Source of the DNA: JAHQVI01 sp963749875
Lineage (GTDB): Bacteria; Pseudomonadota; Alphaproteobacteria; Rhizobiales; Rhodomicrobiaceae
Reading direction: 5' to 3'
Length of the DNA stretch: 64,000 nucleotides
NCBI GenBank assembly: GCA_963749875.1
Contig: CAVVOX010000004.1
Location: 124,001 to 188,000, forward strand
Shown here: positions 45,404 through 53,321 of the stretch, one piece after another
Layout of the letters: every line of letters starts with the position of its first letter
How positions within the stretch are numbered: position 1 is the stretch's first letter
The notes under the pieces: model-generated
The model's input: the letters and a program-made list of their open reading frames with translations, nothing else
Told to the model about the DNA's origin: nothing
Database searches by the model: none
Made by a program: the position numbers and the translations under genes

Positions 45404-45430
45404 GCCTGTCCTCTGAAGAAGGGGACAGGC
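45404..45430. terminator. Hairpin, possible terminator of the SDR unit
   Basis: GCCTGTCC / GGACAGGC, an 8-bp stem with an 11-base loop, 10 bases after the PQQ remnant stop. There is no T-run, so it is a weak terminator or an RNA-end stabiliser. Confidence 0.4.
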
Positions 45431-45476
45431 AATCCATTTCCAAGCTGACGGATTGCTTCCTGCCCTCCCCCGATTG

Positions 45477-45622
45477 AGACCTCTGCGAAACGGCCTACTC
45501 TGCGTCGCCTCACGACTCGGCAAAGTGCTTGTTGAGAGGCGATTGGATCCCGGATCGGCCTGCGGCCGTCCGGGATGACGAATTGTGGGCCTTATTCGCA
45601 GAACTCTTAATGGGGAGAGGGA
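45477..45622 (+). repeat. Intergenic repeat family A, copy 3
   Basis: Same orientation as copy 1: TCTGCGTCGCC, GACTCGGCAAAGTGCTTG, GATTGGATCCCGGATCGGCC, CCGTCCGGGATGACGAATTG and AATGGGGAGAGG. It lies between the PQQ remnant and the convergent SCO1 gene. Confidence 0.8.
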
Positions 45623-45658
45623 ATGGAGCAGATGCTTCCGCCTCAGGTGAACACGCCC

Positions 45659-46312
45659 CTAATGTCCCGCCGCTCCGTTTGCGTAGGAGGCGACGATTTC
45701 GGCCATGCGTTCGGGGGCGAGGACGGGCGGCATCAGGGTCTTGAACGCGCCGTCCGGGCCGGTGAGGTAGACGAAAGTGCCATGCGCATAGATCGGCCCC
45801 TCATCGGGATGCACATAGACCAGCTTCTTCTCGACGCTGAAGGCTTTGTATGCCGCCGCCAGCGCGTACCTGGAGCCGGTCAGACCGATCAGCTTCGGAT
45901 GGATGGCCGGCAAAGCTTCGCGCATCGCGGCCTCCGTGTCGCGCTCCGGATCGACGGTGATCAGCAGCGGCGTGACGGGAATGCCTTTGGCCGCCAGAAT
46001 ATCGACCGCCTGCGCCATGCGCGGCAGGGCGACCGAGCAGATCGCCTTGCAGCTCGCATAGCCGAAAAAGATCATCTGATAATGGCCGGCCGGGTCCTTC
46101 GAGGAGCGCGCCCGCCCATTCTGGTCGATCAGATGATAATCGCCGCCGACCACATTCGGGAAGCCGGGCGTGTTCGGAGCGGCGGCGGCCGATTTGGCGG
46201 CATGGCGCGCCGCGTCGTCCGCCGTGTCATGCCGAACGCCGTCATGCGCGGATGCCGCCTCCGTCAGACCGATGACCAGAAGGGCTGCGAGCAGCGAAAA
46301 CGCGCCGCGCAT
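45659..46312 (-). CDS. SCO1/SenC-type copper chaperone or thiol oxidoreductase
   Basis: A 217-residue exported protein with signal peptide ending AASAH (about residue 20). A thioredoxin-like fold has the SCO motif YASCKAICSVALPRM (CX3C, about 81-85) and a histidine in YAHGTFVYL. SCO proteins insert copper in cytochrome oxidase CuA or reduce its cysteines. TGATG joins it to the 3' end of the upstream gene, so it is last of a three-gene operon with two cysteine-rich exported proteins. Confidence 0.88.
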   Translation of the reverse strand: MRGAFSLLAALLVIGLTEAASAHDGVRHDTADDAARHAAKSAAAAPNTPGFPNVVGGDYHLIDQNGRARSSKDPAGHYQMIFFGYASCKAICSVALPRMAQAVDILAAKGIPVTPLLITVDPERDTEAAMREALPAIHPKLIGLTGSRYALAAAYKAFSVEKKLVYVHPDEGPIYAHGTFVYLTGPDGAFKTLMPPVLAPERMAEIVASYANGAAGH

Positions 46313-46896
46313 CAGTAATTCTCCTTGATGAATTTCTCGTCGGCCTCCTTGCCGAGCCCGAGATAGCCCTGGGCCTCGATATGCTTGGCGATGACCGGGT
46401 CCTTGCGATACCAATCGCCCTTCTTGCCGGCCAGATCCGGGTGCTCCTTATCCCACGCCTTGGTCCACAAATCCGTCTTCTGAAAGTCGGCTTCGCCTTC
46501 GCGCCGGATCAGCTGGATCTGGTAGAATTTCGCGCCTTTGGCCGATTCATCGCCGATGAGAAGCCCGTCCACCTCGACCATCTGCCCGCAATAGGGCAGC
46601 AGATCCGGGATCGCCCCGTTGAACAGGGGCTGGCTGTTCTTCAGGGCCGGAACGAGCGCATCGTCCTTCGTCCGCAGGATGCCGAGCTGCCGTGTGCCGC
46701 CGCCGCAATTCTCGGCGCAGTCGCCGGTCAGTTCACACAGAATATCGACGACTTTGCCCGAAAAGCGGGCCTTTTCCTCACCCAGCAGATTCCAGTTTGC
46801 CGCCTGGCTGCCCTTGGAGAAATCCTGCGCCGAGGCGGGCATGGCGGCGAATGCGAATGCGGCGAGCACGGCTGTCGTTCCAAGCATCGATCTCAT
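46312..46896 (-). CDS. Exported protein with conserved cysteines, unknown function
   Basis: A 194-residue protein with a signal peptide (cut near ASAQD, about residue 23). A cysteine-rich segment VDILCELTGDCAENCGGGTRQ (about 50-68) and YCGQMVEVDG follow, suggesting metal or thiol chemistry. Not recognised. It is coupled both ways: ATGA with the upstream gene and TGATG with SCO1. A combined periplasmic copper or redox role is inferred from the SCO partner. Confidence 0.72.
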   Translation of the reverse strand: MRSMLGTTAVLAAFAFAAMPASAQDFSKGSQAANWNLLGEEKARFSGKVVDILCELTGDCAENCGGGTRQLGILRTKDDALVPALKNSQPLFNGAIPDLLPYCGQMVEVDGLLIGDESAKGAKFYQIQLIRREGEADFQKTDLWTKAWDKEHPDLAGKKGDWYRKDPVIAKHIEAQGYLGLGKEADEKFIKENY

Positions 46897-47381
46897 TTCG
46901 TTTCCTCCGTTTTGGCCGGCTCCGGGATGGCGAAAGGCGGAACGACGCCGAAATCCTCATGGGTCAGGTTGACGATGCCTTCATTGGAGATGACCTTCTC
47001 CACGACGAGATAGTTCACCCCGTCGCGCACATAGTGCATGCCGTTCACCGTCACACGGTCGCTCTGAAGGTCGAGAAGCGTGTCCTTGTTCGCGAGCGGG
47101 GCGGAGCCGGAGAGCTTGAGCACCAGATAGACCGTGCCGTCATCGGCGCGAACGCCGACCGGGATGCCGCCTGCCGCGCACCAGAGCGCGCAGGTGTGAT
47201 GCGCCGAGCCGAGCACTGCGTCCTGACTGCCCATGACGCCGGAGAAGTAGCACCATGTGTCGATGACCTCGCCGGTAATCTTGATCGGCTTCTGCTCCGT
47301 CGCGGCCAGCGCCGGCATTGCCGTGGCCAGCATCGCGCCGATGGCGAAGGCTGCCGAGCGTAACGTTCTTTGAATGGTCAC
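46893..47381 (-). CDS. Exported protein with conserved cysteines, unknown function
   Basis: A 162-residue protein with an N-terminal signal (about residue 26, MPALA). GEVIDTWCYFSGVMGSQ and HHTCALWCAAGGIPVGV hold paired cysteines and histidines, and VNGMHYVRDGVNYLVVEK a beta segment. The gene starts the three-gene operon with the 194-residue protein and SCO1. The family is unknown to me. The His/Cys pattern fits metal binding. Confidence 0.72.
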   Translation of the reverse strand: MTIQRTLRSAAFAIGAMLATAMPALAATEQKPIKITGEVIDTWCYFSGVMGSQDAVLGSAHHTCALWCAAGGIPVGVRADDGTVYLVLKLSGSAPLANKDTLLDLQSDRVTVNGMHYVRDGVNYLVVEKVISNEGIVNLTHEDFGVVPPFAIPEPAKTEETK

Positions 47382-47662
47382 TTAAGCGCTCCTCTCGAAA
47401 TTCGGTATTGCACTCGTGAGGCGTTACAAAACAAGCGCCGCCTTCGGAAAAGGTCGCAGCCCACGGATGGATTGGCAAAGCAATTGGAGTCACAGCGTTT
47501 CACGACTGGTTGAGCGCGTCGTTATCGACCGTGCGGACGCCGTTGACTGCATACGCAAAAAGAGCTGTTTGGCGGAATGTGTTACGCTCAAACGACAAAT
47601 GACGGATGAAAATGTGCTAAATAGGCCTCTATCTGCATCGACCTTCTGCTCGGGATCGGATC

Positions 47663-48613
47663 TTGAACGATTACTCTCCGGTAAGAAAACGCTTCCTCAT
47701 CATTCACAACCCTCTCGCAGGCATGCGGCGCCGATGGATGCTTCATGAAGTCTGCCGCTATCTGCGGCTGAGCGGCGCCGAGATGACGGTTGCGCATGCC
47801 GACGACCTGGATGCCGACCGGCGGCTTGCGTCCCAGGCCGCGCAGGACGGGACTTTCGACGCGGTCATAGCGGCGGGCGGCGACACGACCGTCCGCGGCG
47901 TGGCCGCCGGGCTCGTCGGCAGCACTGTGCCGCTGGGGATCATTCCGGTCGGCACCGGCAATGTCCTCGTGCACGAGATCGGCATGCGCAAGGGGCCGAA
48001 GGGGATCGCGAAATGCCTCAGGCACGGCCCGAGCATTCCGGTGACGGCCGGCTCGGTGAATGGCGAGCCCTTCTGCCTGATGGTCGGCGTCGGATTCGAT
48101 GCTCGCGTCCTTGCCCGGCTGGACACCGTCTGGAAGCGCCGCATGGGAAAGCTCGCCTATATCTGGCCGGTCATGAGCGAGCTGGCGCAGAAGCAGTCGG
48201 ATTTCGAGGTGCAGATCGACGGGCGGCCCTATCGGTGCCGCTGGCTGATCGTGACCAAGGCCAAGCACTATTCGGGACCGTTCCACATCGCGCGCGCGCA
48301 GCACCTTCAGTCCGACAGGTTTCATGCGGTGCTCATCACGGCGCGCACGGGCCGCGATCTGGCGGGCGTGCTCCTGGCGATCGGACTCGGTTGCGCCGAC
48401 CGCCATCCGGATGTGAAGCTGATCCCTTGCCGCCGCGTCGTCGTGCCCGGCGGGCAGGATGTCGTCACCCAGATCGACGGCGACGCGTTCGACGATCCGC
48501 CGCTGGAGATCGGGATGGACAGCAAACCGCTGCAAATCATCGTGCCGCCGGATTTGAAGCCGCCGCGTCGCGTCCCCGCCAGCGATCTGGTTGCGGAGAA
48601 AGACGCGGCTTAA
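47663..48613 (+). CDS. Diacylglycerol kinase family lipid kinase
   Basis: A 316-residue DAGK/YegS/BmrU-type kinase. RFLIIHNPLAGMRRR opens the catalytic domain, followed by VIAAGGDTTVRGVAAGL (the usual GGDGT is GGDTT) and LGIIPVGTGNVLVHEIG. The C-terminal half holds the beta-sandwich with GPFHIARAQHL and VPGGQDVVTQIDGD. It phosphorylates diacylglycerol or a related lipid. It starts with TTG at 47663. It is monocistronic. Confidence 0.86.
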   Translation: MNDYSPVRKRFLIIHNPLAGMRRRWMLHEVCRYLRLSGAEMTVAHADDLDADRRLASQAAQDGTFDAVIAAGGDTTVRGVAAGLVGSTVPLGIIPVGTGNVLVHEIGMRKGPKGIAKCLRHGPSIPVTAGSVNGEPFCLMVGVGFDARVLARLDTVWKRRMGKLAYIWPVMSELAQKQSDFEVQIDGRPYRCRWLIVTKAKHYSGPFHIARAQHLQSDRFHAVLITARTGRDLAGVLLAIGLGCADRHPDVKLIPCRRVVVPGGQDVVTQIDGDAFDDPPLEIGMDSKPLQIIVPPDLKPPRRVPASDLVAEKDAA

Positions 48614-48671
48614 AGCGAGATCATGTAGGCCGATTCGACCGGCCTCACGCGCGTTGCTCCGTCTCGCGGCG

Positions 48672-48846
48672 GCAAGTTCTGCGAATGAGGCCTCTCAATT
48701 CGTCATCCCGGAAGACCGAAGAGCTGTCCGGGATCCAATCACCTGTCAGCAAACGCTTCGGCGCGTTGTCAGGCGAATGGGTCCCGGCTCTTCGGCCGGG
48801 ACGACGCAGAGTCTGCCGTTTCGCATACCTCTCCCATGTGAGAGGT
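48672..48846 (-). repeat. Intergenic repeat family A, copy 4 (inverted)
   Basis: Inverted relative to copy 1: CTCAATTCGTCATCCCGGA, GTCCGGGATCCAATCACCTGTCAG, GTTGTCAGGCGAATGG, CCCGGCTCTTCGGCCGGGACGACGCAGAGTCTGC and a terminal CTCTCCCATGTGAGAGG hairpin. It lies downstream of the lipid kinase and the moaD-like gene (convergent). Confidence 0.78.
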
Positions 48847-48915
48847 CGTTTAGCGCGTCCCGCAGATCGCGCCGCTTCCAGCTCAACTGATCCCGCAGTG
48901 ATCGCCGCCGCGGCG

Positions 48916-49218
48916 CTATCCTCCGGAAACGGCGGTGATGATGAAGACCCTGGCGCCGCGGCTGAGGGTGGTCGCCAATGTCGCCCGTTCGCCATTGACG
49001 AAGACATTGATGTGCCGGCGGATGCGCGGCGTCGAATCGCGCAGGCGGTCGCGCATTCCGGGCCACCGCGCCTCCAGCCCGTCGAGCACGTCCGACACCG
49101 TCGCCGCCGCCAGTTCGAGCTGCGACGGCGCCTCGGGGAACAGTCTGATCAGCGCCGGGGGAAGCGTGACTTCGACCCGCGGCTCCTCATCGCTTGCGGT
49201 CTGTGCGGACATGACCAT
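48916..49218 (-). CDS. MoaD/ThiS-type ubiquitin-like sulfur carrier
   Basis: A 100-residue beta-grasp protein ending in the exact di-glycine VSGG, needed for adenylation and thiocarboxylation by an E1-like enzyme. VTLPPALIRLFPEAPSQ, DVLDGLEARWPGM and INVFVNGER fit MoaD/ThiS. No MoeB or ThiF-like gene lies nearby. It follows the propeller gene on the same strand, a pairing I have seen in other genomes; its target pathway is unknown. Confidence 0.85.
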   Translation of the reverse strand: MVMSAQTASDEEPRVEVTLPPALIRLFPEAPSQLELAAATVSDVLDGLEARWPGMRDRLRDSTPRIRRHINVFVNGERATLATTLSRGARVFIITAVSGG

Positions 49219-49286
49219 TTCTCAAAAGCAATCGGTGCAATTGACAACTTCGTTTCCGTCCGAATCGATCGGGCTTGCGCTGGTCG

Positions 49287-49348
49287 CTCCCTCTCCCGCT
49301 CGCGAACCCTTACGGTGAGCGACAAGCGCTCACCGGGGGGAGAGGGAG
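49287..49348. repeat. Nested hairpin between propeller and moaD-like genes
   Basis: Outer stem CTCCCTCTCCC (49287-49297) / GGGAGAGGGAG (49338-49348); inner stem GGTGAGCG (49314-49321) / CGCTCACC (49327-49334). It could end transcription or stabilise the upstream mRNA. A related CTCTCCCACTCGCGAACC fragment lies near 62828. Confidence 0.6.
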
Positions 49349-49419
49349 TTCAGTGCATTCAACAGATCGAGTCGTTTCCAAACAAACCGGCCTCGCTCTG
49401 GGGGGAACTACAGCCCGCC

Positions 49420-50502
49420 TCAGCGATCGACGACGAGCGTCTCCACCGAAGAGATTGTCGGCAGATGCTCGGCGACGCAAGTCCAGCTCTCGCCCTCATC
49501 GGCGCTGGCATAGAGCGAGCCCGAGCTGGAGCCGAAATAGACGCCGGCCGGGGCGAGCCGGTCCGTCGCCATCGCCTGACGCAGCACGCCGATAAAGGCA
49601 TTTTCCTGGGGCAGCCCTTCGCGCAGCGCTTCCCAGCTCTTGCCGGCATCGCGTGTGCGCCAGACGGCGGCCTTGGCATCGGGCACGTAGCGCCCTTTGA
49701 TGTCGCCATTCAGCGGCAGGAGATAGAGCGTATCGGGATCGCGCGGATGGGCGGCTGCCGGGAAGCCGAAGGTCGAGGGCAGGCCCGCCTCGATGCTGAC
49801 CCAGCTCTTGCCGCCGTCGTCACTGCGATACATGCCGCAATGGTTCTGCTGATAAAGCCGCTGAGGCCTCCCGGCGGCCATCGCGAGGCAGTGCACGCAT
49901 TGCCCGAATTCGGGATAGCGCTGCTCTTCGGGAAGGAAGTCGCATCGCGTACCCTGATTGCGTGGCTCCCAGGTCTCGCCGCCATCGGCGCTGTGGAAGA
50001 CGCCGGCCGTCGAAATGCCGACCCAGAGCTCGCGTTCGTTGTCCGGATTGGGGACGAGGCTGTGCAGGATAAGCCCGCCGCCGCCCGGCATCCAGTGCTC
50101 GCGCGTCGGATGGTCGCGCAGACCGTTCACATGCTTCCAGCTCTGGCCCTCATCGTCGCTGAGGAACAGACCCGCCGGCTCTACGCCCGCATAGAGGCGG
50201 CCATGGCTCGGCGCCAGGCTCCAGACCGATTTGATCGGCGTCTCGCCCTCCTGATAGGCGAGGCCTTCGCTCGAATGCGTCCAGCTCTCGCCGAGATCGG
50301 TCGATTTCCAGACGGCGGGACCGAACCATTCATTGCCGCCGCCGGCATAGATCGCGCCCGTTGCCGGATCGCCGGCCACATGCTGGATCGGCCAGGCATC
50401 GCAATACGGCCCGCGCAAATTCCAGGAGCGGCGCGCGGCGTCGCTTTCGAAAATGAACGCACCCTTTTTCGTTCCGACGAGAATGAGAACCTTTTCTGCC
50501 AT
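49420..50502 (-). CDS. Asp-box (BNR) beta-propeller, sialidase-like
   Basis: A 360-residue protein with repeated Asp-boxes, SxDxGxSW: STDLGESWTH, SDDEGQSWKH, SADGGETWEP, SDDGGKSWVS, TRDAGKSWEA and SADEGESWTC. These form a beta-propeller as in sialidases and VPS10-like proteins, but no sialidase catalytic set is clear and there is no signal peptide, so it is probably cytosolic. It forms a same-strand pair with the MoaD-like gene and is divergent from a MarR regulator. The common label exo-alpha-sialidase is probably misleading. Confidence 0.82.
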   Translation of the reverse strand: MAEKVLILVGTKKGAFIFESDAARRSWNLRGPYCDAWPIQHVAGDPATGAIYAGGGNEWFGPAVWKSTDLGESWTHSSEGLAYQEGETPIKSVWSLAPSHGRLYAGVEPAGLFLSDDEGQSWKHVNGLRDHPTREHWMPGGGGLILHSLVPNPDNERELWVGISTAGVFHSADGGETWEPRNQGTRCDFLPEEQRYPEFGQCVHCLAMAAGRPQRLYQQNHCGMYRSDDGGKSWVSIEAGLPSTFGFPAAAHPRDPDTLYLLPLNGDIKGRYVPDAKAAVWRTRDAGKSWEALREGLPQENAFIGVLRQAMATDRLAPAGVYFGSSSGSLYASADEGESWTCVAEHLPTISSVETLVVDR

Positions 50503-50589
50503 CGACGCCTCCAGATGAATTTTCGCCGATCTGACGGCTTATCGCCCGATCGGTCTTGCATCCTGCCTTTAAGGGGTGGACATTATAGC

Positions 50590-50599
50590 TTGATATCAA
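50590..50599. promoter_or_regulatory. MarR-type operator candidate
   Basis: TTGATATCAA is a perfect 10-base palindrome in the divergent gap between the propeller gene and marR. MarR dimers bind such short palindromes, often over -10/-35 of both promoters. Confidence 0.5.
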
Positions 50600-50611
50600 C
50601 ATAATTGTGGC

Positions 50612-51058
50612 GTGTCAAAACACGACGACATGCCATACGAAACCACACTTCACGTCCGGGACCATTGTCTTTGCCTCCACGTCCGCCGGGCGGCGCGAGC
50701 CGTGGCGCGGCGCTATGATGAGGCGCTGCGGCCGGTGGGCCTGAGCAACGGCCAGTTTTCGCTGATGATGGCGCTCAACCGTCCCGAGCCGGCGAAAATG
50801 GGGGATGTGTCGGAGATTCTCGCTATGGACCGCACGACGCTCACCGCCAATCTCAAACCGCTCGAACGGCGCGGCCTGATCCGCGTGGCCGTCGATAAGG
50901 ACGACAAGCGCAGCCGGCGTCTGACTCTGACGAAGTCGGGCCGGGAGCTGCTGGCCGAGGCCATGCCGTTGTGGGAGCGCGCGCAGGCAGAGAACGAGGC
51001 GCTGGTGAGCGGCGCGGAACCGGATGTGCTGCGCCGGATCTTGCGGGCGCTTTCCTGA
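50612..51058 (+). CDS. MarR family transcriptional regulator
   Basis: A 148-residue winged-helix regulator. LSNGQFSLMMALN and MGDVSEILAMDRTTLTANLKPLERRGLIRVAVDKDDKRSRRLTLTKSG form the DNA-binding domain and wing (about 45-105). The DxRSRR loop is typical of the family. It starts with GTG at 50612 (or ATG at 50630). Divergent from the propeller-moaD pair, it probably represses that pair and itself; the ligand is unknown. Confidence 0.9.
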   Translation: MSKHDDMPYETTLHVRDHCLCLHVRRAARAVARRYDEALRPVGLSNGQFSLMMALNRPEPAKMGDVSEILAMDRTTLTANLKPLERRGLIRVAVDKDDKRSRRLTLTKSGRELLAEAMPLWERAQAENEALVSGAEPDVLRRILRALS

Positions 51059-51072
51059 AACGGGCGGAGCTG

Positions 51073-51690
51073 CTACTGCGCACTGCCGCGCTTGGCGACA
51101 TCCTTCAGAAAAACAAGGCCCTGATCCGGCTCCGGCCGTGTCTGCTCCGGCTCTTGTTCGGCGCATTCCTGCGCTTCGCTGCGCTCCGAGATGTCCTGCA
51201 AAAAGCTCGTGCCCGGTTCGGCTTTCATATGTTCGCCGGCTTCCTGCACGTGCCACTCCTCGACGCCGCCCGCCATCGCCTTCGCCAGCACGTCATAGCC
51301 GGCGGCCCAGGCGCCCTGCTCCTCCATGGTGATTTCGATGCCGGGGGTGTTGAGCAGCGCCCAGAGCAACGCCTCCCGCATCGGCGCGAAGTCCTGCGGC
51401 CTGACGCCCAGCGCTCCATGCAGCATGCCGCCCCAATAGGCGCCGGGGACGTAGGCCTGGGCGTCCTGGCCCGCGGTCGCCGGAAACGAGAGCAGCGGCA
51501 GGCGTATCATCTCGGCGACCACCTTCATGAATTTGGCGTGCTGCGCCTTTAGATCCTTCCTGAACAGCTCTTTCAGATGCGGCGCTTCGGCGAACAGGCG
51601 CTCGTAGAACCGTGTGCTGAGCTGATGCGCCTGCGGTTCGATCCGCGCGAAGCTGCGCCGCAACGTCCTGAGCTGTTCGAGAGTCATCAA
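51073..51690 (-). CDS. Single-domain globin with repeated C-terminal tail
   Basis: A 205-residue protein. Residues about 1-135 resemble the flavohemoglobin/Vitreoscilla-type globin domain, with a proximal histidine position in MLHGALGV and ending WAAGYDVLAKAM. There is no FAD or NAD domain. The tail (about 150-205) carries two copies of one short motif, SFLQDISERSEAQ and VFLKDVAKRGSAQ, separated by a Glu/Pro spacer. Such globins may bind oxygen or NO. It is convergent with marR, 14 bases apart. Confidence 0.78.
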   Translation of the reverse strand: MMTLEQLRTLRRSFARIEPQAHQLSTRFYERLFAEAPHLKELFRKDLKAQHAKFMKVVAEMIRLPLLSFPATAGQDAQAYVPGAYWGGMLHGALGVRPQDFAPMREALLWALLNTPGIEITMEEQGAWAAGYDVLAKAMAGGVEEWHVQEAGEHMKAEPGTSFLQDISERSEAQECAEQEPEQTRPEPDQGLVFLKDVAKRGSAQ

Positions 51691-51849
51691 CGGCTGACCG
51701 CCTTTCCGGCCACAGGAGGCTCGGCAGGCGCGCGATTCGGCCCGGCTACAGTGCCGGCGCCGATTGGTCCGCTCGGCGGCATCTGCGTGCGCGCGGCGTT
51801 CCTTGCCTTATGCATCCCCACCTCCATACGCGATACCAGCTATCCAGCT

Positions 51850-52038
51850 TGGGTCGGGTTGCTTAATGCAGGATCGGCTTTCTCGGAACCGTCCAAAATG
51901 CGTTGTTCGTCGCGCCGGACTTGATCCGGCGCCCAATTCTCTATTCCTCACGCATTGACGTTGCGGATAGGCCAAATAGGCCCCGGATCTCCGCTTTGCT
52001 CCGTCCGGGGCGAGGTTTGTTTCCACAAAAGCTGTTCC
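51850..52038 (+). repeat. Intergenic repeat family C, copy 2
   Basis: Shares with copy 1 GAACC-TCC-AAATGCG, CGCGCCGGACTTGATCCGG, CGCCCAATTCTCT, CACGCATTGACGTTGCGGATAGGCC, CCCCGGATCTCCGCTTTGCTCCG and GTTTCCAC. It also contains CTTAATGCAGG, whose inverted form appears at the lptE end of copy 3. The remaining gap to holA holds no gene I can see. Confidence 0.75.
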
Positions 52039-52152
52039 TGCACCTGCTAATTTTGCATTCAATATTTCAGATAAGGATAATTGCAGATGCAAGACACCGA
52101 AGGTTGCATCCGGTCCTTAAACCGGCCGTGTTATGCAGAAATGCTGCGCATT

Positions 52153-53184
52153 CTATGCGGCGGGCCGCTTTTTTGCCCAGCAGAGCCGCAGGATGAAGTC
52201 GGACACCAGCGCGTCCTCCAGCGCGGGTTTCAGCCGCGTCTGCCTCAGCGTTTCATGCGCCAGGGCGATGGCGGCGGCGATGCCGGACACGCGCCAGCGG
52301 GCGGACTGCGCTTTCAATGAGTCCTTCTGGCGGAAATGCAGCGGCGGGCGCATCCTGGCCGCGGCGGACTCGAAGCTCGCGCCCGCATCGATCGCCGCGA
52401 GCAGCGCATGCAGCTTCTGCAGATGCCCATGGAAAACCGTGAGATATACGGATGCGGGCGTTCCGGCGCTGACGAGCCCTTCCAGATGGGCGAGCGCGGC
52501 GGCGGCGTTTCCGCTCAGCGTCTCATGGATGGCCGCATCGAAGGCATGGGCCGAGGCGTCGCCGACCACGGCCTCGACGTGCGCCAGCGTGATCTCCTTC
52601 TCGCCCTCGGCGTAAAGCGTCAGCTTGGTGATCTCCGCGCGCGACACTGCCCAATCGGCGCCGAGGAGATGGCCCAGCCGGTCCGCCGCGTCGGGCGCGA
52701 TGGTGAGCCCTGCCGCGCGCACTTCCTCCCGGATCATCTGGGCTAGGCTGCGGCTGTCCGCGCCATAACAGGCGATGGCGGCGGCGTTTTTGGCCTTTTC
52801 GAAGATCTGCCGCAGCTTGGCGTCACGCTTCAGATTGCCGGCTTCGACAATGACGTAGGCCGCAAGCGGCGGACCGCCGAGCAGCTCCTCGAATAGCGCC
52901 GGCGTGAGCTGCGGACCCTGGCGCACCAGAACGACCGCGCGCCCGCCGAACATGGCAAGGCTGCGGGCTTCGCTGGCGAGGCGGCCGGGCGTGGCGCTCA
53001 GATCCTGTTCGCTCAGCCGGAGGATTTCGCCCGGCGGGTCGGTGGCTTTGCTGAGACGCGCGGCGATCGATCTGGCGATCTCCGCCACCTGCCCGGCATC
53101 GGTGCCGTGCACGAGGAAGGCGTCCAGCTTTTCCGCGCCGGATTTGAGCAAGCCCGGCAATCCGGCGGTTTTTAGCGCAACCAT
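52153..53184 (-). CDS. holA: DNA polymerase III delta subunit
   Basis: A 343-residue clamp-loader subunit that opens the beta clamp. AFLVHGTDAGQVAEIARSI opens the AAA-like fold; the GFG or similar P-loop is degenerate, as usual for delta. LAAYVIVEAGNLKRDAKLRQIFEKAKNAAAIACYG is a family segment. In relatives holA lies between parB and lptE-leuS. Here parAB are absent upstream and a transporter intervenes before lptE. Confidence 0.9.
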   Translation of the reverse strand: MVALKTAGLPGLLKSGAEKLDAFLVHGTDAGQVAEIARSIAARLSKATDPPGEILRLSEQDLSATPGRLASEARSLAMFGGRAVVLVRQGPQLTPALFEELLGGPPLAAYVIVEAGNLKRDAKLRQIFEKAKNAAAIACYGADSRSLAQMIREEVRAAGLTIAPDAADRLGHLLGADWAVSRAEITKLTLYAEGEKEITLAHVEAVVGDASAHAFDAAIHETLSGNAAAALAHLEGLVSAGTPASVYLTVFHGHLQKLHALLAAIDAGASFESAAARMRPPLHFRQKDSLKAQSARWRVSGIAAAIALAHETLRQTRLKPALEDALVSDFILRLCWAKKRPAA

Positions 53185-53321
53185 GAGACCCGCGTCCGGT
53201 TGAAGGGGCTTCCCATTAGGCCGCCGCCAGCGTAGGAGCGGTGAGGCCGTTGGTCAAACCGCCAGAGGGATCCGGCGTGGCATTGCACAAGCTTAAGAGC
53301 CGAAATGGCGGCAGCGTCCGT

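Noticed and set aside
49420..50502. True exported sialidase
   Set aside because: Asp-boxes alone do not prove it; signal peptide and the arginine triad and Tyr/Glu set are not apparent.
48013..50604. 863-codon open frame antisense to the propeller and moaD-like genes
   Set aside because: It is a high-GC shadow. Its translation is rich in Arg, Ala and Gly without any domain, and it spans repeat A and the divergent gene region.
38537..52152. Prophage or integrative element
   Set aside because: No integrase, phage structural gene, tRNA or att-like direct repeat was seen; repeat C copies 1 and 2 are only loosely similar.
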